This document shows positions 1-12,890 of a DNA stretch of 64,000 bases, piece after piece; positions within the stretch are counted from its first letter, which is position 1; every line of letters begins with the position of its first letter. Position numbers and translations under genes: made by a program. This stretch comes from Amblyornis subalaris (taxonomy: Eukaryota; Chordata; Aves; Passeriformes; Ptilonorhynchidae): the NCBI GenBank assembly GCA_018881555.1, contig JACAXG010000092.1:682001-746000 (forward strand). Direction: 5' to 3'. The notes below the pieces were generated by a model, which saw nothing but the letters and a program-made list of their open reading frames with translations, ran no database searches and was not told the origin of the DNA.

Positions 1-281
1 GTAAATGTAGTGATAGGACAGGGGGGAATGGCTTAGAGCTGAGAGTAGGTTTAGGTTATGTGTTAGGGAGAAATTCTTTGCCATGAGGGTGGTGAGGCAC
101 TGGAACAGGTTGCCCAGAGAAGCTGTGGATGCCGCAACCCTGGCAGTGCTCACAGCCAGGTTGGATAAGGCCTTGAGCAACCAGGTCTACTGGGAGGTGT
201 CCCTGTCCATGGCGGGGTGGGTGTTGGGACAAGATTATCTTCAAGGACCATTCCAACCCCTTAACATTCTATGGTTCTATG
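1..281 (+). mobile_element. CR1 LINE, 3' end
   Basis: This is the last part of a CR1 retrotransposon. It begins at or before the window edge with the CR1 block 'tgtagtgataggacagg'. It runs through the end of the reverse-transcriptase ORF: the frame from about base 83 reads the familiar CR1 C-terminal stretch [13 protein letters not shown]. It ends in the CR1 tail 'attctatggttctatga' at 266-281. The frame then lacks a clean family stop and is decayed. The element is either 5'-truncated near base 5 or continues outside the window. The family assignment is by recognition of the 3' end, and a subfamily cannot be named. Confidence 0.9.
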
Positions 282-2509
282 ACAAAGCATTTTGCCTACA
301 ATTCCCAACCAGTGAGGCCCAATAATAATAACTCATAACCTAAATAAAACATACTGGATAAACCATTGAGAAAATTAGTTAGAAAAATGTACTTACGAGT
401 CTTGGTTTTGAACACAGCCAGTGCAGAGATATTTGTAGTGACACAAGATGAACATGATGAAGAGGTAGATGAGATGAGAGGTAGATTCTTTCTTTATCTG
501 CCCACTGGTAAGAGAGTGTCTATGCTATTAGTGCTGCCAATTTGCATCTTCCAGATGCCCAGTTAACTGGGCAGTCAACTCCCACATGGGCAGTAGTAAA
601 GATAAAGTCTTTTAAAGGACAATGAATGGATGTCCATTATTAAATATTTTCTTTATTCCTTACACTCTTTCCTGTATGTTCCCAGAAACTGTTTCTTAAA
701 TTCACTCTCAGCATCCTGAAGACCAGCCATTGGTTTAATGGAAAAAAAGTTGCACAACAGCATTTTGGTGCAGTTTTTTGTGTTGAGTTTTCTAACATAT
801 GTGGAGATTAAAATACAAAAAGAGAATGTGAGAGAACCTTATTTTTCTGAACTATTTCTCTTATTTTATCTCCAATATTAAAATGGGAATCATTAGGTAT
901 ACCCAAAGCTACTTGCCAGTCAGAATGGTTTATAAAGAGAAAGCAAAAAAACTCTTAAGCTTTTGGCCAAGAGTTGATGATATAACATTATGCCTTTTCT
1001 TATATAAGTAGTTTTTTATCATTGAATGGCTATATTACTGAGTTGCAAAAAGTAAATTGCAAGTAAGAATCATCTATTGCATATATTCAATTTGGTGTAT
1101 TTACATAAATGTGAGCAATTTTCTTATTCAGCAACACTTTTTTTTTTTTTTTGTAGCGTGCAGAAGTTATTTTGAAGGACCAGGACATGCACTCTCTTAG
1201 AAATTTTGCTGAGATTTGCATGTAATTGCAGCTTCAGGATTGTTTTATCTTGCAGTAAACAAAAAAACCCCTTATCTGGAGACCAATGCCATTGGACCAA
1301 GTCACTCCAAAATCTGACAATTTTGCTATGTTGTCTTGCTGTACTGAAGTGGAACTGGTTAACTTTGAGTATAGAGAAACGGAGAGAAGGAAAATTAAGG
1401 CAAACCATGGTATGACATCTATACCAGGCACACATACTGATAAAGTAATGGATATTGATAGATTCGTGCTGAGGAACATTTTGGGACTTTTGGACTCCAA
1501 AATATTGTATTTATTTATTTATACTGCAAAGACAGGAAGACAGAATGCTTTTGTTTCTGTGTCTGTTAAATCTGAATGAGAACTGGATAGCCACTAAGCA
1601 CTTGCAGAATATCTATTTGATTTTTGTAAGAGTTTTAGGTGAGGCCAATTATGATGGAACTGAATAGTGGATGGTAGCATTTTGAATTTTAATTGCTACT
1701 ACTAATGCAGTTTATGTAAACTTCCTGGAATCCCAGAAAGTATTTTGTTCTGAATTACAGTAATCATTGTTCTGCTTCTTTATCTCATTATAAAGAAGTC
1801 CTCAGAGAAATATTTGGCCCTTTGCCTTTCGATACTAGTTTTTTCAAACACAGCCACAAATGCATCTTTCTTGCTCAGTTGTCATTCATCAATATTTTGT
1901 TTCAGATTGTTGAGATGGTATTTTACCATTTTAACTTAAGTAATGGGCATTGTATTTGCTTCTTTGAAGCAAAAGAGGGTCTAATGTCATCAAGGATTCT
2001 TGTGAAAAGGAAAAAATGTATCTTATAATTGAAAATTAGAATAAAAGTAAATTGCTAAAGTGATTTTACTGGCAATAGAGCAGACGAACCAAAGGCAAAT
2101 GAATGTGAGCAGAGGAGCCAAAGGTAAATGAGTGTAAGCATCATGTTAGCAACGATCTATTGGAACACATGATTAAAGGAGTCTCCAGAGAGAGAGATAG
2201 CTTACATATATAATTTTATAACCCTAATGATGCAAAGACCAAGAAAAAAAATAGAATAATACTGGATGGTCATTGTCCTTTTCAGTTTCTAGATATTTCA
2301 TGGTTGCATGGATTATGCTGAAGCATCGCATACTACATAAGCACATGATTTTAGATTTTATAGGGTTTTGGCCCTTATAATCTGGTCACATTCCTTGGCT
2401 AATTCTTTTATTTCGTTTTTGTTTACTATTCTTTTGTGTTTATTCATTGGCACACAAATATTGATCTGTATCATGACAGAAGCTATCCTTGAACAAAACT
2501 AAGTCATTT
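282..2509. other. AT-rich sequence, no gene seen
   Basis: No coding frame of convincing length or composition is seen. The only distinct item is a run of about 15 T at 1139-1153, followed by a mildly richer 1.2-1.55 kb stretch that has overlapping short frames on both strands but no protein-like signature. Confidence 0.6.
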
Positions 2510-2842
2510 TCTCTCTATATTCTCACCCCTTTTTCTTCCCAGACTCAGCTTCACTGTTTCATTCCCAACTATTTCACCTTCTGCCTTGCTGCCTCTACCC
2601 TCAGTAGCTCAGGTGGATGGGAAATGGGGATTGTAATCAGTCCATAATGGTTCGTCTCTGCTGCTCCTTCCTCCTCACACTTTTCCCCTGCTCCGGTGTG
2701 AGTACTTTTCACAGGCTGCAGCTTCCTTTACAGCAAATCTACCTTTTTGTGTATGAGGTCTTCCACAGATTGCACTGTGGATGTGTGCTCCGACATGGCC
2801 CTCTCCATGTGCTGCAGGGAAATAGCTGCTCCAAAGGTAAAA
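2510..2842 (-). mobile_element. Old avian ERV LTR fragment
   Basis: This GC-richer block resembles part of the large LTR at 54.9-56.0 kb. Shared landmarks are 'atggggattgtaatcagt' here against 'atgggggttatggtcagt' there, followed by a 'tctctgctgctcc'-like segment and degenerate 'tgctccggtgtgagt ... cacaggctgcag' units. The order of landmarks matches the larger copy, so the orientation is the same (the LTR reads on the minus strand). Both ends of the LTR are missing and no target duplication can be seen. The divergence suggests an old insertion. Confidence 0.6.
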
Positions 2843-5800
2843 AGGCTGAAAACTATAAGACAGAATACAAGACTCTCATACTTTAGGGAACAGTATACCT
2901 CCATCATCTTAATCAAATCTATGATCATTTAGGCTGGCTTATGTTGTGGCTTGAAGTGTGTTAAATTCTGAATTGTCAGAGTTGGTTCTGCCCTGTCAGA
3001 CGTATTTAACTGGTTAAATACTTTCTGCAATGAAGTGAAGTGTTAGTCCAGTCTTAGCACAGAAATGAGGAGGATGCTTCAGGGAATAACAGGGTACTGT
3101 GCTTTGCTAGTTTTCCTGTGAGACAGACCTGCTCATTTCACGTTAAAAACAGGTAGGTATCATACAATTTACAATAATTTAGGAATCTCACACATGTAAA
3201 TTCTTACTCAACTATATAAGTATGATGAAAATATGGAACTTCAAATGCTGTCGTGCACTGTTGCCTAACCATTCCCAGAGCAACACAAAGATGTGTTTGC
3301 TGCTCTCAAAAGGCAAGTGAGGAGCCACTAATGATAAATCTGTATGCTCTCTTTGCCTTTGTGTGAGGGGAAGGAAACAAAAGAAGCACACAAGCACAAG
3401 GCTTCAGTCCACAGCCCCTAAAGCTTGCCACTGCATCATTTTGCTAAGAAGCAGATGCCATAAACAACCATAAGTCTTGTTAGACATCAGGAGACATGGA
3501 GCAATGGGAAATTATTAAATGGTGATACAGTCATTGTTACACCTGTCTTCACAACATATGTTGATAACTCAGTTCAATTATTAAGACTTAAATCCATAAC
3601 AAGGAAGCACATCAGCATAACATTTCATGTTATTTAAAAGTAAGTCTTACATAACAACATAAACTACTTTAAGACCTCAACAAACGAGTTGTGGGTGATC
3701 ATTCTCTAGAACTCTGATTCATGATTTTAGGGAGCCCAGGATCAAAACAACAATGTTTTACATTGTTCTGTGCCAAATTTTTGTTTTCCATGCTTAATTA
3801 AAAAAAAAAAAAAACCAACACAAAAACCAACAAAACCAAAAAGTTGTTATTTTCTTCTAGAGGAAACATATGAGGAAAGACAGGCACATTAACTTAGCAA
3901 ATGTTACTACAGTTCCATATTGAGACACTTGTGAGAGATATTATCAGTTGTACCTTGGGTATTATTGAACAAACAAACCCTCTTTTGCATGCACATTTCC
4001 ATTTGGCATTTCCTCTCTTATAAAATTAATTTTTAGATTAAAAAATATTTTACCTAGCATGCTTATTGCTAACACAGAAATAATAAGGAGCTGGCGTCTG
4101 AGTTTAGTTAATGTAGCCATGTTTCCTGGGAAATACATTTTGTGAAATTTGTTCTCTGAGATCATATTTATCACCTTCTGCCCAACATGAGTTGAGGAAT
4201 GATAGAAAGAAAATATTAGACGTATTTCACATGCATATGTGAACATGTCTAGTTCTATTTTTTTCTGACTGAACCTCCTTCCAAGAGAAAGAGAACACTT
4301 GCTGAAATAACTGTCACTACAAACATATCTGAATCCTTTATACATGTCCTTTGTAGTAGGTAGACAGTGTGGAGGTAGGAGGAAGGGAAAAAATCTATCA
4401 ACCAATAAAAGCCAACAACAAATTTAAAAGCTTACAGCATCAAAGGAAAATAATTAAGGATCACATATCCCAGGTATTTTTTGTTCATTGTACATTTCAA
4501 TGCCTTTATAAGCTAGAACTTGTTCCCTTTAAAAGAGAGGCTGCTATAATCAGTAACATGATAGATCCATAATTTGCCTTTCAATCAGTTAGACACAATG
4601 CCTTCAAGAAAGGTGCTCCTTCACTTAAGTAGTCATCCTTGTTCTTTGTGAAATGTGTTTACTCATAAATATGTAATCCGCTGGTGTATTGTGCTATGTA
4701 TCTCTCTCAAGCACCTGGTCCACTGAGATAACCACTTATTTCTGTTACCATCTGTGAGAATTGTAACAGTAGAGCTTTAGTGGAAGAGATTTATACTATA
4801 AAGCTGAAGGTCCAGTGTTCAGATGCAGACAGTGATGACTGAGGAGACGCATAAATCTACTTGTACAAAAAACCCCAAACCAACAAAAAAGGAGGTATGC
4901 ATTTAAATCTGATGCAGTACATGTAAAAACCCAGCTGTGAAAAATATGTGATTAAGATTACAAAAATATAAAATCACAAATATTAGAAACAGGGTTATAC
5001 TCATTAAATTTATTCTGTCCCATTCTATTATGATGTCGTTTTACTTCACGAAAGCTAATAACATTTTTTTCTAAACCAGCAGCTTTTAATGTAGATTACA
5101 CTCATATCATATTAAAAAAAAAAAGCCACTGACATTTTGTTTCTTAGAAACATAGTCCCAAAGATAATCCTTGCATTTGGAACTCTATGGGTTTTAATTA
5201 TTCTGTTTAGCAAACAACCAGGTGCTCTTGCAGCCTATTCATACTACTCTGTGCATGTGTAAGCTTCTCTGACAAATAAACAAATGTACCTAGCTAGTTC
5301 TTTTCATACATAGCATTCTAATAAGCTATGAATCAACAGATCTCACCTAAATCAAATTGCAAATGATCAGTGACACCACATTTGTTTTACATTCAGCATT
5401 CAATACAATTAATGTATTTTTCAGTCGTTTGCAATACTCCACAACTTTGCATGTGTTATAACAATAGTTTTGTTGGGTTTGTTTTCTTTTCAACCATTGC
5501 ACTTATTTTTAGCTAGATTAAATGCTACGCCTGCAGCTTCTTACATGACTATAACTAAGCTAGCAGGCGACTCTTTACCACAAGGAAGTAAAATAGTTTG
5601 AAGGAGCTTGATCATTATACATAATTATAGCTATTTTCTCTTTTGTGGTGTTTATTAAATAATTTTAAAATTGCAGTAAGGTCCATGTAAAATACAAAAT
5701 TTGTTTAGATATTGACAGTACTAGTTAACTCAAACACCATTTTGTGGTGTTAGTCAGGATACACACAAGTGGCTCTGATGACTTGTTTGATGTATTTGAT

Positions 5801-6404
5801 GAATTTTAGATTAATCTCATGCTTTCTTTTTTAAACATTATCTCCTTTCCTTGAGATAGCTAAGCAATTGTTTTATTTATCATTCCAGTTAATGCTAATA
5901 ATTCTGAGGATTTGTAGCCAAAGGAACAGATGATAAACTGAAAAGAACAAATTCCTTTGAACTAACATTTCTGTAACCAGTAGATATGTATGAGTGAACC
6001 TAAAGCTTTCCAAAAACTGCTTGCACATTTTCTAAGCCATTAAAACAGAAACTTCTAAAGACTCCTAAAGACTGGAAAAGTGTGCTCCTTGAAGGACTGA
6101 CACAGAGTTTAAAAAATATTCCAGCTCAGCCTTCATTCCTCACTATAAAGTTTTTGTGGGAGAAAACATATAAGCATAGAAAAAAAAAAAAAAAAAATCC
6201 AAACAAACCCCAAACCTGTGTGGACTGTCCCTTACTGTCCCTTACTATATGTCATCTCTACTGGGAAAGTACAGGAATCAGGAAAAAGATGAGAAGATGT
6301 AATATTGAAGTTGGAACCCTAAGAATGAAAAAACCAGAAGAAAATGGTCTGAAAAATACTCACAAAAGTAGCTGCATTCTAAAAGCCTCCACAGTGGATG
6401 CTAG
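2843..6404. other. AT-rich sequence, no gene seen
   Basis: I see no gene. An A-run followed by an A/C-rich tract lies at about 3799-3840 and a smaller one at about 4866-4890. An A run is at about 6180-6197. The longest frame (minus strand, 3962-4405) is AT-driven and has no recognisable motif. Confidence 0.6.
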
Positions 6405-6525
6405 TCCTGGTCTAGTGGAATGTGTCCCGGTCTAGTGGAATGTGTCCCTGCCCATGGTCAGGGGATCTGTAAGGTCCCTTCCAAACCAAACCACTCTAAA
6501 ATTCTGCAATTCTATGATTCTGTGA
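6405..6525 (+). mobile_element. CR1 LINE 3' tail, heavily truncated
   Basis: About 120 bp of the extreme CR1 3' end: 'gtgtccctgcccatgg', then 'aaggtcccttccaaacc', then the terminal 'attctatgattctgtga'-type repeats ending near 6525. The 20-mer ggtctagtggaatgtgtccc occurs twice in perfect tandem (6409-6428 and 6429-6448), which intact CR1 tails do not have. Severe 5' truncation is normal for CR1. Confidence 0.85.
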
Positions 6526-9500
6526 AAGAGGTTTTATGTGAAGAAGTGAATGTAGACCTACAGTTTCTGAAAGATACAGTCCTTGTTTGTGAGCAACTAG
6601 TGTAAAATTTGAAAGGTATCACAAAATCAGAAACGATTAAACATATTATTTCCAGTAGGACCATATTTGGGACATTCCAGTACAACAAACAATTTGCACC
6701 CATGTGCGTGGAGAAGCGAGGTGTCATACCTTCAGAGGCCTCAGGGAGCACAGGTCCACTCTTTAAATAGGGGAGGGCTGTGTGCTGAGCACACGGGATG
6801 CACAGATGTATTGAAGCTATTGGGTCCTGGGTACATCTCGCCCACTCCTGGATGCTGGGCTTCCTGGGCACAGGACCAATTTAGATTTTTTTTTAATTTT
6901 TGTCTAACGATAATGACATGGATAATTTTTTATGATTTCCTTGGCTCATTTATCTATTTATTTATAGAAGTTTAACTTAGTTAGAAAGGATTGATAAGAC
7001 TATGACACATTCACAGAGGAAGTAAAGATAATTGGCCATAATGGCTGTAACATTTGGTTTCTACTGGCAAAGCATAGACAGTGCTCTCTTCAGACAACTG
7101 GCCCCAGATGGACAGCTTATTTGTAAAGGAAAACAAAGTGGTGGGTGGACAAAGCAANACTTGTTGGATAAGCATCTTTCTGGATAAGGCACTTCCTTTT
7201 CAGTGGCAGGAAGGCTTTATTTCAATCCCCTCCTCTAAACTACAGAGGTTATGTATTTAGATATATCCTGTAGTCTAAATGGTTGCTTTAACCATTGGTT
7301 TGGGGAACGTGAGGAGGAAGGAAAGCTACATTCTTTCAGCTTTTGATTGACAAGTGAGTATTCCTTTAAAACACTGGTTTTGTTTCTACATTTTCCCATT
7401 ATTTAAAAAAAATCACCCAAAAATAGAGCTGATTTAATTTATAAGCAAATTAAGTATGTCTTGATTCAAACCAAGTGCTTTAGTTCAGTGGAAACAATTG
7501 CAAAACTTGGCTTTGAAATTATGGAAACCTAGTAATATATCTATTCTTCAATTTCCTGGTCTTGCCACTGAATTGAGAAAACACAGACACATGCACACAT
7601 ACACACACTTCCTTGAGAAGACTTAAACTAGAATTTAGCCTTGCTCAACAATAGATAACAGTTTCTCAAGACTGTGGCACACCAGCCGCATATTTTCCAT
7701 TTTTTTACCTTTCAGTGCAAACAAAGCAAAGCACAGTAATTTTCTATCCTAAAAATGCCTGTGTATCTAAGACAACCTGAGCAGATAACACTTATTGCTG
7801 ATTATAGGAATCATTGATTAAAGCAAAAATCAGAAAAAGGAAATGGCAAAAAACCAGCAGCCATTATCAAGACTATTTTTTTTATGTTTGAAAACATACA
7901 AAACTTTTACAAACCTTATATTTTCTTTTTTTTTATTTGGTTGGATGAAAGGCACCCTCTGTCACCAAACTTGAACTCTTTTGAAGTACACAGAAGGTGT
8001 AAATCTTGGACAGATTACACATCTGTAGCTCACAAATCCCTGAGTGTATGGATACAGCTACTGTCTGAAACTAGAATTCTCCTTTCATTTTGTAATTATT
8101 TTCTGAAACAGATTATGCACCACCAGGAGTTCTTTCTTTCTTTCTTGCCTGCCCTCCTGCCTTCCTTCTTCCCTTTTTAGTGGCATAGTGAAAAAAAACC
8201 AATGTAACAACTGGTTATAATGACCAACTTCAATATCAATCTCCGAAAAAATTAAATATTTTAATCAGACATTGTTGGCAGCAAGGAGTAGTGAAGGAAA
8301 AGGAACAGTGAAGATAATACTAGGAAGAGACTAATTTTCAGAATACTGCCACTTTCGGAAATTATTTCATTATTATTGGTTAGGATGTTTTTCAGAAGAT
8401 ATGCCAATGGACTAAGGACTACTTTCGGTGGCTTTTATGAGTGTTGGTGTCTAAGATAACGAATATCTTTATCCTTTGCACATGCTTTGTTAGCATATTG
8501 CAGATGACGTAACAAAGAAAACTGTCTTGGCCAAGAAAACATTCACTTCTTAAATCTTAATCTAAATCTCACAGAAGAATAGAAGGTTATTCACAGTAGA
8601 TGCTGATCTTGAGATAGAACTCTGTAAGTGGCATGGACTCTAACAGAAGGAGAGCTGCGTTGTGCAGGAGTTGTTCGTAGTGATTCTAGTTTTATCTTTT
8701 GCAGAAGTATGGATAGTTCCATAATTTCATCTGAATTTAATGAAATATATATATGCACTTACATTGCATATGGCTGGTTGGTTCAGGAGGTAAGACTCCT
8801 AAGAAGTACAATTTTTCCCATTTGGCCTTTGTTTGGAGTGGCAATCATACTCATATTAAAACAAAAGGTGCATGACCAATGTTAATCAGAAGCAACATTA
8901 ATACTAGCAGCACCCTTATACATTTTTTAATCAAAGATTTATGCTACAACATTTTCTCTTGCAGGATTACCAGTAGTTGATTTTCTTTAATTACAGAATA
9001 ATTATGATCTGAAAACCCGCAGTCATATATCTCTGTCCAATCCTTCTTAAATACCATAGAATATTGATTTGGCTTGCTTTTTTTTTTTTTTTTTAAATCA
9101 CAACAGGTACTTTTTGATAAGTCAAAATTACTTTTCTCATATTGGAGCCAGAGTCATCAAATTCATGCACTAGTTTTGGAGGTTTTAAAATTAGTTATTA
9201 TAGATTTGATAATTGAGGGAGAGAAAAATTACCCCCCCACACACAACAAAAAGTACAGTCACAGCCCTGGTTGATACGAAAAGTTATGATCATTCAGGTA
9301 ACCGTGTATAGGTAGGATCCCTAAAAGAACTCAGAAACTTAAGTGTCATCAAACTGTCTTTGTAGATTTTCCTGTTAAATAAACAGAATTTTTCAACCAC
9401 TTACAACCCATAGGAAACACCACTGTTTATCAAATAGTTCACAGGAATCTGCGCCTTTCAAGGCATGACCGGAACTGCCTAGGCTGATTGCTGCACACAA

Positions 9501-11367
9501 AGTGGGCATTCCTCTTATGCTAAAAAGCCAGAAGATTTTTCAGAGAAAAATTGACAATCACACAAGTACAACGTTTTCCCGTGGAGTGGGAGGTGGCAGT
9601 GAAAATTGCAGTGCTTTGAAATTACCTCACCATGGATTCAGATAGCTCCTCCAACTTGTGCATTTGGCAAGAATTAAACCATGAAGTGCAAACCTTCACA
9701 AGTATTCCTTGACCTACTGAATATTTATTATCCTAGAAAACAGAATGATTTTAAGGGATAATTCTGTTCCACCAAAACCTTTGCATTCTGACAGAGCATT
9801 TACCTTGGAGGAAAAAGAAATCTAAAGTTCTCTCAGAAAATTTAATCCAGTTCTGTCTCACTTGGGTGACTACTCTTACAGCTGTATTACAGCATCAAAG
9901 AAGACANGAGCATTGCCTTTCATTTCTGTGTGATTCTAATACAAATTGTGTTGCTTACTTACTTGTCGAACTGATAACCCATGGGGAGTTGCACAACAAA
10001 AGGCTAAACACCTATGTCAGGAGAAGGGATGGTTCTCTAAGTTTACTCCCCCTCTTATCATTTCTTATTTGGCTACAAATATGGACAGGATCCATATTTC
10101 TTTTGTAAAGACAACCTTCTACAAGGAACAGGTCAGATAAAACACTCTACAAGGAGAAAAAAGTGATTCTTCCCTTGGGACACAGACTTGAAAGATAACA
10201 CTGGATGAAGCAGGCACAGAAGAGATTGTCATAGTGAGANGCTGAGGAGCAGGGAATAGGCAGCTAGGTCTCAAAGGAGACTAAGGCTATATAGGCATTA
10301 AAAGGAGCAGCATAAGGCTTATTGTAACCTTGAAAGCTACTGAGCATACTGAAATCTTCCCGCAAGCTTTTCAGGAGAAAAGATAGATTTTCTCACGTAA
10401 ACTGCTTATATTTCTGTTCTCTCTGACCAATGAGAGGATTTTCTAGCCTTAGATATTTGACTTGTTTTCTTTACATTCTCCTAAAAACTGTCTTTTGTCT
10501 AACCCACTTTTTTTTTTTTTAATCTACTTTGAGGAATACACAAGTGTAGATAAAGCCAACTCCTTGCTCTGTCTGACACAGGCTTCTATCAGACATATTT
10601 GTGATAGGTCTTCACCTAGAATACTGTGGGTTTCAGTTCCATTCTAATTTTCATGTATTTTTTAGCAGGTCTTGACACCTCACTTGATGTTGTGTATTTC
10701 TCCNGACAAGAAAGAGAAAATGAGGGATAAATACACTGCTAACACACAGGGGAATCATCTTACAACTACTGTGGTTTAAGTTAAATGAGGCTTAACTCAT
10801 AGAGAGAGCAGACCTTGGTAAGGAAGACGTCTTTTATGGTANAAAGCTCTACAAATGGTGCAGATACTGATTTTCCCCTGAGTGCTTTGGTTAATGGATA
10901 TGCTATGCCACTTTTGTTTCTATGACGTAGTTTCTGATACCACAAAAAATTCCTATTGGCTTTGGGGTCATTTTTTGCATTAAATGTTGCTCAACATGAG
11001 CCTGAAAAATCAATGTCCAACTTCCTGGATACAATTAATATTTAATAAAATGGATACAAATTCTGTCTGATTGTTATTCAGATGTATAATATTCAAAATC
11101 CTCCTGCACTTAAAATATCTGTATAAAATCCACTGAAAGCTGCAACACCTGGCATATACAATTAAGAAAATAATTTTAAAAAGAGGGAGAAACCAATCGT
11201 TTCATTAGTAATTTACCTTTGTGTTGCCACAAAGTTACAATACACAGTTACAATACCATCAGCTACCTGCTACTGCTATGTTATTCACACAGAGGTTTTA
11301 TTTTGCACCTGTTAAAAAACATGCAAAACTACAGTGTAATTACACAGAGACATTCCGGCACCCTTTT
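6526..11367. other. AT-rich sequence with one GC-richer patch, no gene seen
   Basis: At 6650-6880 lies a GC-richer patch with a 'tttaaatag' sequence and short frames. It could be a decayed LTR but I cannot assign it. The rest is AT-rich. Low-complexity tracts: a short CA/CAT-rich stretch near 7580-7610, a pyrimidine (TTTC/CTTC) tract at about 8130-8178, poly-T near 9079-9095, and a T run near 10508-10520. Single N calls occur at about 7158, 9907, 10240, 10704 and 10842. Confidence 0.55.
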
Positions 11368-12890
11368 TCATAGGATCAAAAATGAGTCGGATTGGAAGAG
11401 ACCTTATATATCATCCAGTTCCAACCCCACAGCTATGGCCAGGCATGCCACTCACTGGATCAAGTTGCTCAGTGCCTCAACCAGTCTGGTCTTGAACTCT
11501 TCCAGGGATGGAGCATTCATAACTTCTCTGGACAATCTGTTCCAGTGCCTCACTACCCTCTAAGTAAAGAATTTCTTCCTGAGATCTAATCTAAATCTCT
11601 CCTTTTTTAGTTTGAAGCCATTCCCCCTTGTCCTGTCACTGTCTGTCCATGTAAAAAGTTCCTTTCCTTCTTTTTATAAGCCCCCTATAAACACTGAAAG
11701 GCCACAATGAGGTCTCACTAGAGCCTTCTTTTTTCCAGGCTGAACCATCACAACTCTCTTAGACTGTCTTTGTAGGAGAGGTGTTCCAGACCTCTGATCA
11801 TCTTTGTAGGCTCCTTTGGATCTGTTCTAACAGGCCCGAATCTTTCTTGTGCTGAGCATCCCAGAGTTGGATGCAGGACTCCAGGTGGGGTCTCACATGG
11901 GCAGAGTAGAGGGGCAGAATCACCTCCTTTGAACTGCTGGTAACTCCTCTCTTGATGCAGCCTGGGATGCAGTTGACTTTCTGGGCTGGAAGTGCACATT
12001 GTTTGCTCACAATCAGCTTTTCATCCACAAGTTCTTATCTGCAAGGCTGCTCTCAATGATTTCTTCTCCCAGTCTGTACTCCTGACTGGCATTGCCCTGA
12101 CCCAGGTACAGCATCTTGCACTTGGACTTCTTGAATCTTATGAGGTTCTTGTGGCCCCATTTTTCAAGTTTGTCCAGGTCCCTCTGGATCACATCCCTCC
12201 CTTCTGGTGTGTCGGCTGCACCACTCAGCTTGGTGTCTTCTGCGAACTTGCTGAGGGCGCACTTGATCTCCCTGTCTATCTCATTGGTAAAGATATGAAA
12301 GAGCACCAGCCCCAAGACAGGTGCCGTGAGGGACACTCTTCATCACCAGTCTCCACCTGGACATGGAGCCATTGACCACAACTCTGGGTCTCCAGCCAAT
12401 TCCTTCTCCACTGAATAGTCCATCCTTCAAATCCATGTCTCTCCAGTCTGGAGGTAAGGGTGTTGTGTGGGACTGTGTCAAAGGCCTTACAGAAGTCTAG
12501 GTAGATGACATCAGTTGGTCTTCCTGTGACCATTGCAGTCACTCCATCACAGGAGGTCATCAGATTGATCAAGCATGATTGGCCCTCAGTGAAGCCATGC
12601 TGGATGTCTTGGATCATCTCGTCTTGCATGTGTCTGCTGCTTCCATGCCTATATGTTCCATGATTTTTCTAGGCACAGAAATGAGGCTCCCCAGTGTGTA
12701 GTTCTCCAGGTCTTCCTTTCTCCCATGTGTAAAATAGGAGTGATGTTTCATTTCTTCCAATCACCAGGGACTTTGCCTGACTGAAATAACTTCTAAAATA
12801 TCATGGAAAGTGGCATGGCAACAGCATCAGCCAGTTCCCTCAGGACCCTGGGATGCATGTCATCAGACCCCATAGTCATTTTGTTGGCGA
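11368..12890 (-). mobile_element. CR1 LINE with decayed reverse transcriptase, about 1.5 kb
   Basis: The CR1 reads on the minus strand; its 3' end is at the low-coordinate side (tail near 11368-11400) and its 5' truncation is near 12890. Reverse-transcriptase pieces are visible on the minus strand. At 12276-12629 a frame contains the fingers/palm segment [11 protein letters not shown] and the conserved [15 protein letters not shown]. Shifted frames at 12013-12336 contain [15 protein letters not shown] and a degraded form of the catalytic FADDTK region (FAEDTK, so one aspartate reads Glu). Frames at 11748-12028 hold the C-terminal thumb region. The need to change frame several times shows it is dead. 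An N is present near 12906. Confidence 0.92.

Noticed and set aside
3962..4405. 147-codon minus-strand frame
   Set aside because: Composition follows the AT-rich background (many Phe, Ile, Lys, Ser), with no domain, no splice context and no GC shift.
6650..6880. Retroviral LTR or promoter with the 'tttaaatag' sequence
   Set aside because: GC is raised and a TATA-like sequence exists, but no TG...CA ends, poly(A) signal or target duplication could be found.
11992..12375. 127-codon plus-strand frame in the 11-13 kb region
   Set aside because: It is the complement of the CR1 reverse-transcriptase region, which reads on the minus strand.
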